This document shows positions 1-11,336 of a stretch of 64,000 bases of DNA, piece by piece. Below the pieces are notes generated by a model. That model had not been told where the DNA came from. It saw only the letters and a program-made list of their open reading frames with translations, and searched no databases. Position numbers and translations under genes: made by a program. Source of the DNA: Meloidogyne chitwoodi. Its lineage: Eukaryota > Nematoda > Chromadorea > Rhabditida > Meloidogynidae. The stretch covers positions 1,116,001-1,180,000 of the forward strand of contig JACZZP010000010.1 in assembly GCA_015183035.1 (NCBI GenBank), given 5' to 3'. Position 1 is the first letter of the stretch. The number at the start of each line of letters is the position of its first letter.

Positions 1-143
1 TTTCAGGGGCTTATACATATCTCGGTTTGGATACATTTCTGCATCATGAGGGTACTACCGGACCAAGATTTTTTAAGAGCGTACATCTTAGTAAATAAAT
101 ATAGATATATCATTATATACATAGAAAATAAGTAAAAAATGCC

Positions 144-255
144 TGTTAACAGCTTCAATGGATCCATTGATGGAACTCCCGCCGCTATTATATAAAACAC
201 CTGTGATATCAACTAAAAATCCTTGAATAGATTCGTATAAGTTTCCTTCGACCAT
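144..255 (-). CDS. LHPP: LHPP-like HAD phosphatase, first exon (gene continues off the left edge)
   Basis: The ATG is at 255-253 and reads about 37 residues beginning MVEGNLYESIQGFLVDITG. The stretch GFLVDITGVLYNSGG followed by NGSIEAV matches the start of LHPP (phospholysine phosphohistidine inorganic pyrophosphate phosphatase), where the same region reads as a HAD motif I (DxxGxL) with the nucleophilic Asp. Family knowledge: LHPP removes phosphate from phospho-His/phospho-Lys and pyrophosphate in the cytosol. The exon seems to end at 144 at an AG|GC boundary, so the next intron would be of the GC-AG class. I do not see the expected second exon (the region around the VRFCTN motif of the family) in bases 1-143, so it should lie outside the window. 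The upstream codons to 486 are open but look unrelated. Confidence 0.6.
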
Positions 256-1010
256 AAATATTAGCGTAAACAATAAATTGAAATATAAAAAATTTGTTGA
301 GCTTTCAAAATTTGTTTTGCGAAAAAAGTAATGAGAAATATAAAAGATTGGCAGGATTACGGATTTCCAATAAAATCCTGTCGGATTGACCTGATTTTTA
401 AATCCAATCCAGTTACGCGGTGGGACTATTCCGTGCCGCCGTTTCCATGCCACCGATATCGTGCCTCTTAAAGAAGAGAATGTCATTTATAAAATATTAT
501 CGTCATAATAAATCCTCATCATTCACCTCCTCATTGTGGATTAAACGTTCTATCGATTTAAATTCTTAACACCAGCTTCTCATATAAGGAACATTGTAAA
601 ATATTTTCTTTTGGATTTAAATCCTTAAACGAATTAATTCTTAAAATCTGATATCATCTTAATGAAATTATAAACTCAAAATCCTGTAAACAATAGTTAA
701 AATTAAATTACCTATTCTTTAATTCTTCATTTTAGAAACTTAAGTATGCTTTTATCAAAATAAACATTTTCTCATCTTTTAATAATTTTAGCCATATTAA
801 ATTACTAATTTTAATGGCTTCTGCTTTTCCTACACTTTCACCAACTGCATCTACAATTAGGAAAACATTCTTTGATACAGCTAGTGTTGGGATAATTTCG
901 GGAAGTGCAATTTTTGCAGTTTACCCTGTCACAGAAGTTTTTAAATTTTTTTACATTTTTATTTAGTTAAAATTTGTAAATTTTTGTCTGATAAAATTCT
1001 TTTTCTCAAG
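256..1010. other. Gap between LHPP and IRS; the first IRS exon(s) must lie here or further upstream
   Basis: No confident gene. Bases 739-900 are open on the minus strand (containing VFLIVDAVGESVGKAEA) and partly open on the plus strand from an ATG at 814. I recognise neither and cannot join either to a neighbour. The N-terminal start of the IRS PH domain is not visible, so a short exon may be hidden in this stretch. Confidence 0.5.
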
Positions 1011-4000
1011 AGAAAAGGCAGGGCTCGAAATTTTCATGTTTCTATACATATGACTATGTTTGAAGTACACAAAACACAAAAGGATGCCCGCAACAAGAAA
1101 TCTCCAAAATATTTGGTTAACATAAATTTTTTTATTGGTACTATTAAAGATGACTGGCCTTTTTTTCGGACAATTTTTATTTATATTTTTCATTATTTAA
1201 ATTTGTGAAATCAAATTAAAAAAACATCTCCAAATTGTCTTTCCCAAATAAATTCATGCATACTTAAACTAGCAAGCCATTCTTGAAACTCTTCTTCTGG
1301 TAAGCTTATTTTGTTGTATAATTGTACTAAAGTAAAATTTTAAGAGTTTGAATCATTTTATCAAATATTTATTTATAAATATCTAAATGACTAGGTCAGA
1401 AACATTTATGCATATTTGTTAAGCAATATACACTCTTATGGTCGTAGGGCAAACATCAAATAACATACTATAATTAATATAAATGTGAATAAAAATTATC
1501 CGCAAAAAAGGCCAGCCCATCTATTAGTACCTTTTTATCTAGCTGCAATTTTATTATGTAGTTTATTTTAATTTTCTTCAATCCTTAATAGGTCGATTTT
1601 GGTGATGTATTTAATGTTTCTGTCCAAAATGAGCCAGTGCAAATTAAGGACGATTGCATTTGTTTGATGGATCCAAGCAGCTCGTTTTTTTTTCGGCCAA
1701 CAGATTCTGAATATGATTTACAAGCCTGGTTCGATTGGATTCTTGAGAGAACGAGGGAATGTCGTAGCACTAAATTACTCAGGCCTGTGTTTCATGAGGA
1801 ATTTTTTGAGGTTTTATTATTTTTTTTATTTCTTAATTAAAATCGTTAAATTGTTAATTAAAATAACTTGATTTTTTCGTGAAGGCCGCTTGGGATGTAC
1901 AAATTGTTTGTAAACCAAAACTTCGTCGTGACTATTCAAAAAAGTTACAACCAGAAATTAAAAATGATGATTTGGCTGAAAAAAGACCTCAACTTTTGGG
2001 ACTACGTCGTCTTTGCGTTTGTCAATCTTCTTTTTTACTCTTCACACTTGGGTGTCGTCCAAGCCCAAATGTTGATGCTCCTTTTGACAAGAATACTTTC
2101 ATTGATTTATCGGTTTCTTACATTAACCTTGTATCATTACTTTAATTTTTAAGTTGAATGTAATCTCGAATTATGGAACTCAAGAACGATTTTTCTTTGT
2201 ACGCATTGGCCGATGTTCAGAAATTGGTAGCGGCGAACTTTGGATGGCTACCGAGCATGGTGCCTCTGCACGCTCCATCCACGAGCGTATTAGTCAAATA
2301 AACCAACGAGAGAGTGAACGTCGACGGGCGCAAGGAATAAAAATAAATTTGTATGTAAATACTCATAAAATCTTGAAATTAATAACTGTTTAATTCATAT
2401 AAACCCGTAAATATTTTTATATTTATTTTAGACCGACCATTAGTTCCAGTGTTCTTAAGAGTAGAGCACACCGCGAACGCTCTCAGACACAGAACACAAA
2501 AAAATTGTCTAATTTATCTTCGTCTAAACAACCAGAAATGAAGAAAATCGACGAATCGCGTAAAGTTTCTTCAAATTCTACAAAAGATTGCGGATTTAAC
2601 ACACCAAAGCAGCAGATAAATACCGGCCAAATGGGGTATCCCATATCTATTATTATTTTTACTTTTTCTTCATACAGGCAACCAGACTCTCGATCTGGTC
2701 TAGTAGATTCGTTCAGTTGTTTACAGTCTATTCCAGAAAAGAGTCTACTTAATGAAACATCAGAACATCAAAAAACTATTTCTGCAAAAAAGAATTCAAT
2801 TGTAGGTCTTTTTACATTGCGGCTTGGTGCAAAAATGTCTACTGGAAGTTCTGGTAAACCAACAGACAATGAGATCAAAGTTGACAAAATTAAGACACCA
2901 TGTTAGTCAATTTTTGAAAAATATTCTGCTTTCATAATGTTAATATAGATTCTTGAAATTTTTTTACTATTTTTAAAGATATACCTAAAGAAGACAATAT
3001 AAAGTGTGACAACACTTCTCTATCTAATTTGCCCGCTTCATCTAACCAAGTTTGTCATCGGAATTCGCTCGTTAGTTCTGTTTTTGGCGTTAAAACCAGA
3101 AGGAATAGCTTGTCACAAAGTTCACGTAACCTGCAATCAACTACAGCCCATCATCAGAAAGCGCCAATGACTTCCTCTTCAAGTGTTTTCAGTACTCAGC
3201 CAAGTTATGATTGTGCAGAAGATTACATGACTTATGACCCAGATGAGCAGCATAGTCAGTGTGGGGGTCATTCTCTTAAGTTAGGAAGTGTGGGAAGTAG
3301 AGTCTCAACGTGTGCTTTAACCAGAGCTGAATCGCGTAAAAGTAACAGCTCTGTTTCTGCTGCATCTTCTTTTAGACGTGAGGATAATTTTTATTTTTTA
3401 TATTATTTTTTTGTCTAACATTATGTTTTTTCTTTACAGAACAGGCATTGTCAAATTGCAGCTTTGGATTTCACCATGATTTGTATACTTCAGCAAAAGG
3501 AAGTCAATCATATGTTGGCGGCGAGTACTTGGAAATGAACATTGAACAAAAGCCTCAAAAGTCCACAATTAATGGTTGAAATTATTTTATATTTATGGTA
3601 CTTATTTGTTTTCATAGATCCTTCATTTTCTTTGTGCGAAGCCCAGTCTTATATATCTAATAATTACGAAAGTTCCTGGACACCGACTGGTAATACAACG
3701 TTGATATTTACTTAATCATTTTTACAATTTCAGCTAATCAAACGTCAATATCTGTTACGCAGCCTAGGGCACACTCTCCTGATTCTTCTGTTGTTTCTTT
3801 ATCGATTAATGCAGATCAAATTGGAGGACGAATGGAACAGAATAATGGAAGTAACATTAAACTTTCACAACATCTCCATCCATTTGCCAGTGGTTCACCA
3901 CCAAATTACCTAAAGAAAACTATTCTTGGCCAAAAAACAAAATTAATTCGAAATTATGAATCTGATATATCTTCCACTCATTGTCAGAACGAAACTTTAA

Positions 4001-5780
4001 AAAATACAGAGAATGACCTTTGTGAAGATAAACAACAATTATGTGCAAGTAATCATTTACTTGCAGATGTGCGAAAGAGAGCACATTCAGTTGGAAGTAA
4101 AACTTGGTATGTTTTATGTAATGTTAATTATAGATTTATTTTTTAAGGATCAAACCATCTTTAAAAAAGTTTCCAATACCATTTACTATTAAAAAATGTC
4201 ATGATACTACGGATTTGCGCGTTTCTGAACAAGTTGATTCTCGACGCAACACCTATGAAGCAAAATCAACATGTTCAGCCAATTCAAGTTGCTATCCGCA
4301 CTCGACGGATGATCACGTAGAAATTGATTTTGGTATCTTTTTTGTTATTTATATTAAATATTACCAAAACTAATTCAGATCGTGATGAATCACAGTCTAT
4401 TGACTCAATTCCGTCGCTTCATTCTCGTCACTCTTCTGTAAGTGTTCATTGCCCAATAGGAATTCGATATGCAATTGACTTTCTTCCTTCATCACCTCGT
4501 GGCTTTGGCCCTTGTAATACATTAGAAATTAAAGAAGGAAATGATAAGAAATCTCTTGAGAAACTTTGTCTTCAGAAAGGTTTGCGTGATTGTGGGCAGA
4601 TACGTCGAAAGCGAAGTGTTCCAGAAATGTTTCAGCAACAGAAAGACGGTAACAATACTCCATCAATCCAGCAAAAAGAGGGACAACAGCAACCGACATT
4701 GGAATCCGATCAACAGCAATGCAATAATCGACATCATTCTATTACTAATGATCACTCATTAGCTTTACGCTGTTTACGATCCATTAGTGTTAAACGCGGT
4801 TGTATGTCAACAAATTTGGCTTGTGCTTCACAAACAAAGCGTTCTCCACCTCGAGCACTATCCTCTCTATCCTCATCGCAAATTCCTACAAATCAATCAA
4901 TGAGTAGTAGCAGCGGAATTTCTTCTCGCTCAAATACTGAATCTTCTTCCACATCTGCAATAATCGAACGTGAAACACGAAACAACAAGATGCCTGAGCT
5001 ACCGATTGCTGAAGATGATAATGATGATTATATAATGTTGAATGCACCTAAAACCCAACGGTCATCAACAAATCCACATCAGCTCACTGTGCGCTCAATT
5101 TGTACAATTTTGGAATCATCACCGTCTCCAAGTTCTTCACTTTCCTCTGATGGAGAAGGCAGAAAGCGAGCAGGGAAATTGGTTATTTTATTAAGAATTC
5201 TTCATAAATTGAAATAATAATTAAACTATATTTCTTATAATGGTCTCTTCCAATTTAAGCTAATTATCAATTTTTTAAGTCGACCAAAGACCGAGCTGTT
5301 TCTGAAGTTCCTTCAGTGCCTCCTGACGACTGCGCAATATTGATGTTAGCGAGACGCAACACCAGAGCAACTGGACAATCGCCCGTCCGCGGAATGATTG
5401 TTAACGATTCGCCTGTTCGTGCTAGACTTTCTGTTTCGTCTAGGAGTCGAAGTCCTAGTTTATCACCTCATCAACCACATCGTAAGTTCTCATCTTCAAC
5501 GACTCCTCAAACACACGCACCTGCGTGCTCTTACTTACCTACGCTACAACAACGTGGAAGTCCATCACCTACACGAAGAAAAATGTCTTCTACGAGTTTT
5601 TCCCCCCATGAACAGCGCATGATTTTTGTGGATGCTTCAAATGATAAGATACAAAGAAAATTTACTTATCCAAATCTTTCCTCACGATCTCGACTTTCAC
5701 ATTCACCTCAGAGATCAGTAAATAAGGAAAGTGAGTGCAGTGATTGTAACTATGCGTTCATTTCTGGACAGGAGCTTTGA
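1011..5780 (+). CDS. ist-1: Insulin receptor substrate (PH + IRS-type PTB + phosphotyrosine tail), 5' end not found
   Basis: Docking protein that links an activated insulin/IGF receptor to PI3K. The exon at 1011-1115 (RKGRARNF... KSPKYL) gives the first PH strands. The exon at 1592-1810 ends the PH domain with DLQAWFDWI. The exons at 1885-2110 and about 2155-2350 form the PTB domain: AWDVQIVCKPKL, LLGLRRLCVC, then FFFVRIGRCSEIGSGELWM and SARSIHERI, which match the IRS motif FIEVGR...GEFWMQ...MHE. The long Ser-rich tail has one clear p85-binding YxxM motif (YLEM, Tyr codon at 3525) and a DDYIML near 5028. Introns are short and in phase (for example 2636-2677, 42 nt). The stop is at 5778-5780. 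The exon bearing the initiator Met is missing. A 395-bp transposon sits in the PH intron. C. elegans ist-1 is the likely counterpart. Dok is less likely, given the YxxM motif and tail length. Confidence 0.85.
1137..1531. mobile_element. Non-autonomous DNA transposon in the IRS PH-domain intron (8-bp TSD)
   Basis: The left end GGTACTATTAAAGATG...CTGGCC and the inverted right end GGTACTAATAGATGGGC agree over roughly 45 bp, including a shared CTGGCCTTTTTT-CGGA-AATTTTTATT block. Flanks TTTTTATT (1129-1136) and TTTTTATC (1532-1539) agree at 7 of 8 bases, which fits an 8-bp target duplication. The interior contains, on the minus strand (about 1370-1225), a coding remnant with QLYNKISLPEEEFQEWL, which is shared with the element at 39458-40094. 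The superfamily is uncertain; Merlin or hAT are possible from the TSD size. Confidence 0.75.
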
Positions 5781-6059
5781 TGTGATTATATTTTCCTTTA
5801 GATGTTTTCAATATAATTTTTATTGTATATATTATAATATAGTGTATAAACTTTAGGATGAAAAAAGATTTTTATACATAAAATTAAATTCTCAATTCTT
5901 AAACTTTCAAATTATCTTCCTTTACTGCTATTTGGGATAAATGTAAGTTTTCTGTACATTATTATAAAAAAGGGTAAGAAATATAAAAATTTTTGCAGAC
6001 CAGTTAAATCACTCCTAAATAAATAATAAGTAAACATTAAATAATCTTAAAAGTATATT

Positions 6060-7849
6060 TCACGAATCGTTGATTCTGTCACCCAGAAATTCTTTATACC
6101 GCCAAGAGTCGCCAACTTTTTCGAAAAATCTTGTTTTCCATTGAATTCCTTCTTTATCTCTTTCTATTTTTTCTTCTCTCTGACGTTGTTCAATCAATTG
6201 TTTTGCTGTAAAATATTAAATTAAAAACTTTTCGCATGTTCTCCCATTTTTATTTAAATCAAATGCCAAATAGTGTTTTATAAAGTTTTAAAATTTTATC
6301 GTTTTTTCCCAAAAACAACAAAAAAATATTCACCTTGAGTTGCTGTTTCAGTATTGTCACGGAAAAGTGCCACAGTAACATGCCTCCATAGTCTTCGACT
6401 TTCTCTTTCTTCCTGTTTCATAACTGGAATACATTCCTATAAAATAATTTAATAATCAAAAAAGAAAATCAAAAAGAAACCTTATTAACATCATTTTTTT
6501 CCAAAACATTTGTAAATAATTGATAATCTCCGCCATTACTTTTTTTCATATATATTTTTGAATTCCATTCACCTTTTAAATGTATAATTGGTTTTTTAGA
6601 GGAATAACCAAAAAAGATGTTTCCCTGAATTTGATGAGCTTTTCCACGGAATATTGTCTTTGTTAAAAATTCAATTTCAGCTCTATATTGAGTTTTTTCA
6701 CAATGGATTTCCACCTAAAAATAAAAACTAAATTTCTATGGGAAAAAAGGAAAACTAACTTTCCCTCCTAATTCAATCCATGGAGTTGACATAATTGACC
6801 GGCCATAAGCACTTGGAAATGTAACCACATATTGTTCGTCATATTTATGTAAAGTAATAGTTGCATTACCAATGTGATGAACGACTAAAAACAATATCAA
6901 AATATTTACAAAATTTATGTTTTAAATGAAAAAAAAACAAACCAACAGAAAGACCAAGAAAAGAAGATTTTGTGTGAATATAACCATTGCAAGAAACACC
7001 AGCTTCAGGATGTTCTGCGTAAAATGCAGAAACTGGAGGATGATGGCTGACTTGTTCAGCAATAAAAGTAACCTTTTTTAGAATTTTAAGATCACACAAA
7101 AATCTAAAAGTACCTGATTAGTTCCAGTACCAGGAAATGGTCCTTTTCGAGTTTTTTGTTTACTAGGAACAGTTCCGGGCAAAGTCCATCGACAACGAAA
7201 CGATTCACCAAGAATTGGGTTATATGGCTTTTTTGCAAGGCCACTTTTACGTGCTGGATAAAATGAATTAATATAATATTTAACAATAGAAAGAAAACGA
7301 GATTCTTGATTATTTAAGTTAATGGCACTAATAAAATCATCAGGATGTGCTGAAAATTATAAGATTAAGAATTTTTTTAGTAGCAAAAACATACCAAAAA
7401 ACTCAGAATACATCTCTAAAAGTGATCGACGTTCTAAAATAAATGTTGGCAATGTTACTTTTCCAAGGTCCATCCCAATACTGAGCTTTAAAAAATAAAA
7501 TTATGTGATATAGTCCATTCATTATATGTACTGTATAATGTTCACTCGGAAAGGTGTATTTATTTATTATCACTATATGGAAATTAAAAAATTATTTTTT
7601 TAAAGGGAGATTCCAGGACCTCCTCTGATAAACGAACACTTGAGAGAGAGAGAGAGAGAGAAAATTAATTAAAAAAGTTATTGCAGTGTAACAAAAAATG
7701 ATAAATATACCTGTGAGAGTAAATGCATAAAAACACTTCCATGGTCCTCATTTTTTATTGTTTCTGAATCATCATCTCCCAAATCGTAAATTGCATCAAA
7801 ATCTTCATCTGAATCATCCCAATCTGGTTCATTCTTTTCATTTGACAAT
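6060..7849 (-). CDS. Oxysterol-binding-protein-related protein (ORP9/10/11 type), lipid-transfer domain
   Basis: Cytosolic sterol/PI4P/PS transfer protein acting at membrane contacts. The family signature [20 protein letters not shown] is at about 7075-7000, followed by [27 protein letters not shown], and a C-terminus [17 protein letters not shown] that closely follows ORP9. Upstream exons carry [21 protein letters not shown] and [12 protein letters not shown]. The stop is at 6062-6060. The first visible exon (7711-7849) encodes an acidic stretch ([12 protein letters not shown]) and has a good acceptor but no in-frame Met before MHLLSQ. The gene therefore either starts there or is spliced from the exon block at 8033-8944. 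No PH domain is seen, although ORP9/10/11 normally have one. The 7500-7700 intron holds a GA microsatellite. Confidence 0.9.
7642..7660. repeat. GA microsatellite in an ORP intron
   Basis: Uninterrupted (GA)n of about 19 bases within the intron between the two 5'-most ORP exons. Confidence 0.9.
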
Positions 7850-8032
7850 CTGATTATTATAAAATGATTTAGATAAACAGAAATAGGATAAACTAGCTAA
7901 GTTCTAAATGAAACAAAATTCTTATTTAAAACACAAACAATTCGATTATTGTCTCGAAAGCCGAGTCGAATTTTGGAATTTCCTAGAAGTCGATATAAAA
8001 ATCTAAAATAAATTAAAAAAATAAATATCCTT

Positions 8033-8944
8033 TTACATTTCTCCATTTTCTTCTTCATTTTCAGTCTTCTGCTCATTTGTATCGACATTAACAGTTTCTG
8101 GTACTACTTCAACACCTCTGTTTTTATGTTGTTCTTCATTTTGTTTGTCATTCACCTCTTCTTTGTCTTTATCCAAATCATTTTGAATGTGAGCATTTTC
8201 TAGTTTAGCATTTCTAAAAATAATTTTTAAAAATATATATCAAAACAAACAATTTTAATTCTTTAGAAATATTTGTAAGCCCAGTTTGGCCCAAATCTTC
8301 AATATTGCCTTCATCTACCTCCATTCCAACAGTCTTTAATGCCATAAATTTATTAGCCTTATTTTCTTCTTTTTTGCTTCCTGCTAATAAACCATCCTCT
8401 ACAACTACTGTTTTCTCAATATCCTCATCATTACCAACCTTTTTAGTTTCTTTTGGTTTTTTAAGGAAACGAATAAGCAGAAAAGCAAAAGCTGATGAAC
8501 AACTAAAAAATAATAAATATTTAAAAAAATTAAAAAATAACCCAATTAATATCACAATTAACAAAATTAATAAAATATCTGTTAAACAATCAGCAATAGA
8601 AAGTTCTTTTTTGATTTTATTTATTTTTGTTGTACTTTTGGTATTATTGGTACTTAATAATTTTGTAGAAGTACTGGTGATAATTGTTGTATTTTGAATT
8701 TTAGTAATTTCTTCATTGCTAATTGTTGATATCTAAATATTTATTATTTTATTTAAATTTTAATTAAAATTTACTATAATAATATTATCGGTTGTAGAAT
8801 TATCAGAATTATTCATAGTTGTTTGAATCTCAATTAATTCAGGCTTTGTAGACGTAATTTTCATTGTTGATGGCAATTGCTTGGAATAGAAAAGAAGAAG
8901 CAGAAGAAGAAAAAGGTGACGAATGTTCAGAATAAACTTCATTA
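8033..8944 (-). CDS. Signal-peptide / single-TM acidic protein, or N-terminal part of the ORP gene
   Basis: Not recognised. The ATG at 8944 starts MKFILNIRHLFLLLLLLFYS, a typical signal peptide or anchor. An intron at about 8715-8765 leads to a Thr/Ser/Asn-rich lumenal stretch, then a long hydrophobic segment (LLILLIVILIGLFFNFF... FAFLLIRF, about 8585-8460), then a Lys/Glu-rich cytosolic tail (EDIEKTVVVEDG; TENEEENGEM). Reading straight through, the chain ends at TAA 8035-8033. That stop overlaps a usable donor (AAAT|GTAAAAGG). Splicing from it to the ORP exon ending at 7849 keeps frame and continues the acidic sequence. A further open piece at 8010-7897 (FLYRLLGNSKIRLGF... then stop) could be an alternative 3' exon. 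Whether this is a separate gene or the ORP N-terminus is unresolved. Confidence 0.55.
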
Positions 8945-9947
8945 TATATTTATTATATAAATTGTTTTATAGAAATAAAATAGAGAGAATTCTTTTTCGT
9001 TTTTTAGTCAATTTGTTTATATAATCTTTTTTAACAACAAAACAGAAATATATAAATTATAATTTAAATAATATAGTTAATTAATATTTAAGAAATTCTC
9101 TTTCATATACAACAGATAAAGAGTTCTACTAATCTAGGGGTATATAACATAAAGAATAAATATCATCAAATAAAACTTTAATTCTTTTTATAGTAATATT
9201 CTTATAGTATAACATTAATTAATTAATTATATATATGTCACCTATATATATATCTTATTTTCTTAAATATAATTCTTTTATTCTTAACAAAGAAAAACAA
9301 TATTAATAAATATTTATTAATAATATTTGTTGTAAATATATACTAATGACCGGACGAACGTGTCAGTCGGTTTTTTCGGTTAAAACCGTAACCTTCAAAA
9401 AAACTGAAAAAGATACTGATCGAGCCGATTATATTTATTTAAATAAAATACTTACCTATTTACTTAGCATTTATTAAAGAAAATACTTTAAGTTTGGAAT
9501 TTTAGAATAATTGAATGTATTTAAATATTTATTTTAAAATAATTATTTTATATTTATTTAAAAAATATAAAAACAACTAAAAAAACATTTAAAAATTAAA
9601 TTAAAATAATTAATTTAAAATTTATTATTTTTTAATTTAAATATTTTTTATTTATTTAATTAAAATTATTTTTATTTCAATTTAATTTTTTAAAAATAAA
9701 CTTTTTTAAAATTCTATTTTTAATTTTATTGATCTAATAATATACGAATTAGCTTAAAAATCGAGATTTAAAAATAAAAAACAATTATATTTTTATTTTT
9801 AGATAAAATCTAATATTTTATTAAAAATAAAATAACTGGATATGTTAAGGAGGTAAATTAATTAATTATTTATTTTATTTCATTTTTATTTAATATATTT
9901 ATTTATTTTAAATCTTTAATTATTTTTAAATTATTCTTTTTTTAGCT
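8945..9947. other. Divergent intergenic region, very AT-rich, one GC-richer repeat scar
   Basis: It lies between the minus-strand TM gene and the plus-strand cuticlin, so it should hold both promoters. It is nearly all A/T. The block at 9358-9430 (CGTGTCAGTCGGTTTTTTCG, later CTGATCGAGC) stands out in composition and recurs at 28000. A TTTTTTTAG acceptor two bases before the cuticlin ATG suggests spliced-leader trans-splicing. Confidence 0.6.
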
Positions 9948-11336
9948 ATGAAAATTAATTTATTATTTTCTATTTTTTTGTTTTTATTTTTTTCATTCGT
10001 TTATTCTTTAGTTGATAATGGAATTCTTGGAGAACCATATGTTGATTGTGGAGGAAATTATATTGAAGTGGTTTGTTTTATTAAATTAAATTATAATATT
10101 ATTATTATTTAAATTAAAAAAGCGTTTTGATACAAGAAATACATTCCGTGGAATTATTTTTGTGGAAGATCATTTAAATGAGCCACAATGTAGATCTAGT
10201 CCATTAATTGATGAAGAAACTAATGGAAAAATAATTGGACAAAGAAATACACAAATTAAATTAAATTTTTATTCGTGTGGAATTAATTTTACAAAATATG
10301 TAAATATTTAATTTTATTTATTTAAATAAATTAAAATTTAAAGGAAAATCCAAAAGGAATATTTTTAAGTGCTCGAATTGTTCTTGCTTTTCATCCACAA
10401 TATCTCAGTAAAATAGATAAATTATATGAAATTAAATGTTTTTATATGGAAATGGAACATCAATTAGAAAATGAATTAAATATACAGTTCAAAATTAATT
10501 AAAATTAATTAATTAATTTATTTATAGAATGGGCCCACCAATAATGCAAACTAAACAAGTTCCAATGCCTATATGTCGTTATGAAGTTTTTTTTTAATTT
10601 AAAAAAAATTAAATTTTATAATTAAAAAGGTTTTAGCTGGTGGTCCTCAAGGTCCTCCAGTTATTTTTGCAACAATTGGTCAAATGGTTATAATTAAATA
10701 ATTAAAATATTAATTTATTTAAATATTTAGGTATATCATAAATGGACATGTGAATCAAATGAAGAAAATCAATTTTGTATGATTGTTGTTAGTATTTAAT
10801 TAAATAAATATAATAATATTAATTTAAATTTAAAAGAATTCATGTATTGTTGATGATGGACATGGAGATCGTGTAGAATTAATTGATGAACAAGGATGTG
10901 CTAAAGATAAACATTTACTTCAGAATTTGGATTATATAAGTGATTTAATGGTTGGAAAAGAGACTCATGTTTATAAATATGCTGATAGGGAAAGGTTTTT
11001 AAATAATTTATTTAAATAATTATTAATATTTTTAGCATGTTTTTTGATTGTAAAATAACTTTGAGTATTAAAGAACCAGGAACACAATTTTGTCCTGTTC
11101 CTGAATGTCCAGATCCTCCAAGACGTTTAAAACGACAACAACAAAATTTAAATAATAATAATAATTTTATTTTAAATAATTATAAAAATAAAAAAGAAGA
11201 AAAAGGAAGAGGAGGAGAATTTTGTAAAAATTCTAATAATATTTTAATTTATTCAACTTTAATTCCTTTGAATTTAACATTAATAATTATTGCTATTTTA
11301 TTAATAATTGATGGATTTAAACAATTTAATAATTAA
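9948..11336 (+). CDS. ZP-domain cuticlin-like protein
   Basis: Structural cuticle (ZP) protein secreted by the epidermis as a membrane-anchored precursor. The ATG at 9948 begins a signal peptide (MKINLLFSIFLFLFFSFVYS). Exons then give the N-terminal ZP half with Cys residues (VDCGGNYIEV, SCGINF) and the C-terminal half with the cuticlin pattern AGGPQGPPV, VYHKWTCES, SCIVDDGHGDRVELIDEQGC and FFDCKITLSIK. After the domain comes a furin-type site RRLKR, an Asn-rich linker and a C-terminal TM segment (LTLIIIAILLII) ending at TAA 11334-11336. This order (signal, ZP, dibasic cleavage site, TM) is that of nematode CUT-1/CUTL proteins. Eight or nine introns are all under about 60 nt. The exact cutl orthologue cannot be named. 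Confidence 0.88.

Noticed and set aside
7897..8088. 63-codon minus-strand ORF as a separate small gene
   Set aside because: Its first part overlaps the acidic exon of the TM gene in another frame. Only the FLYRLLGNS part could be an alternative 3' exon.
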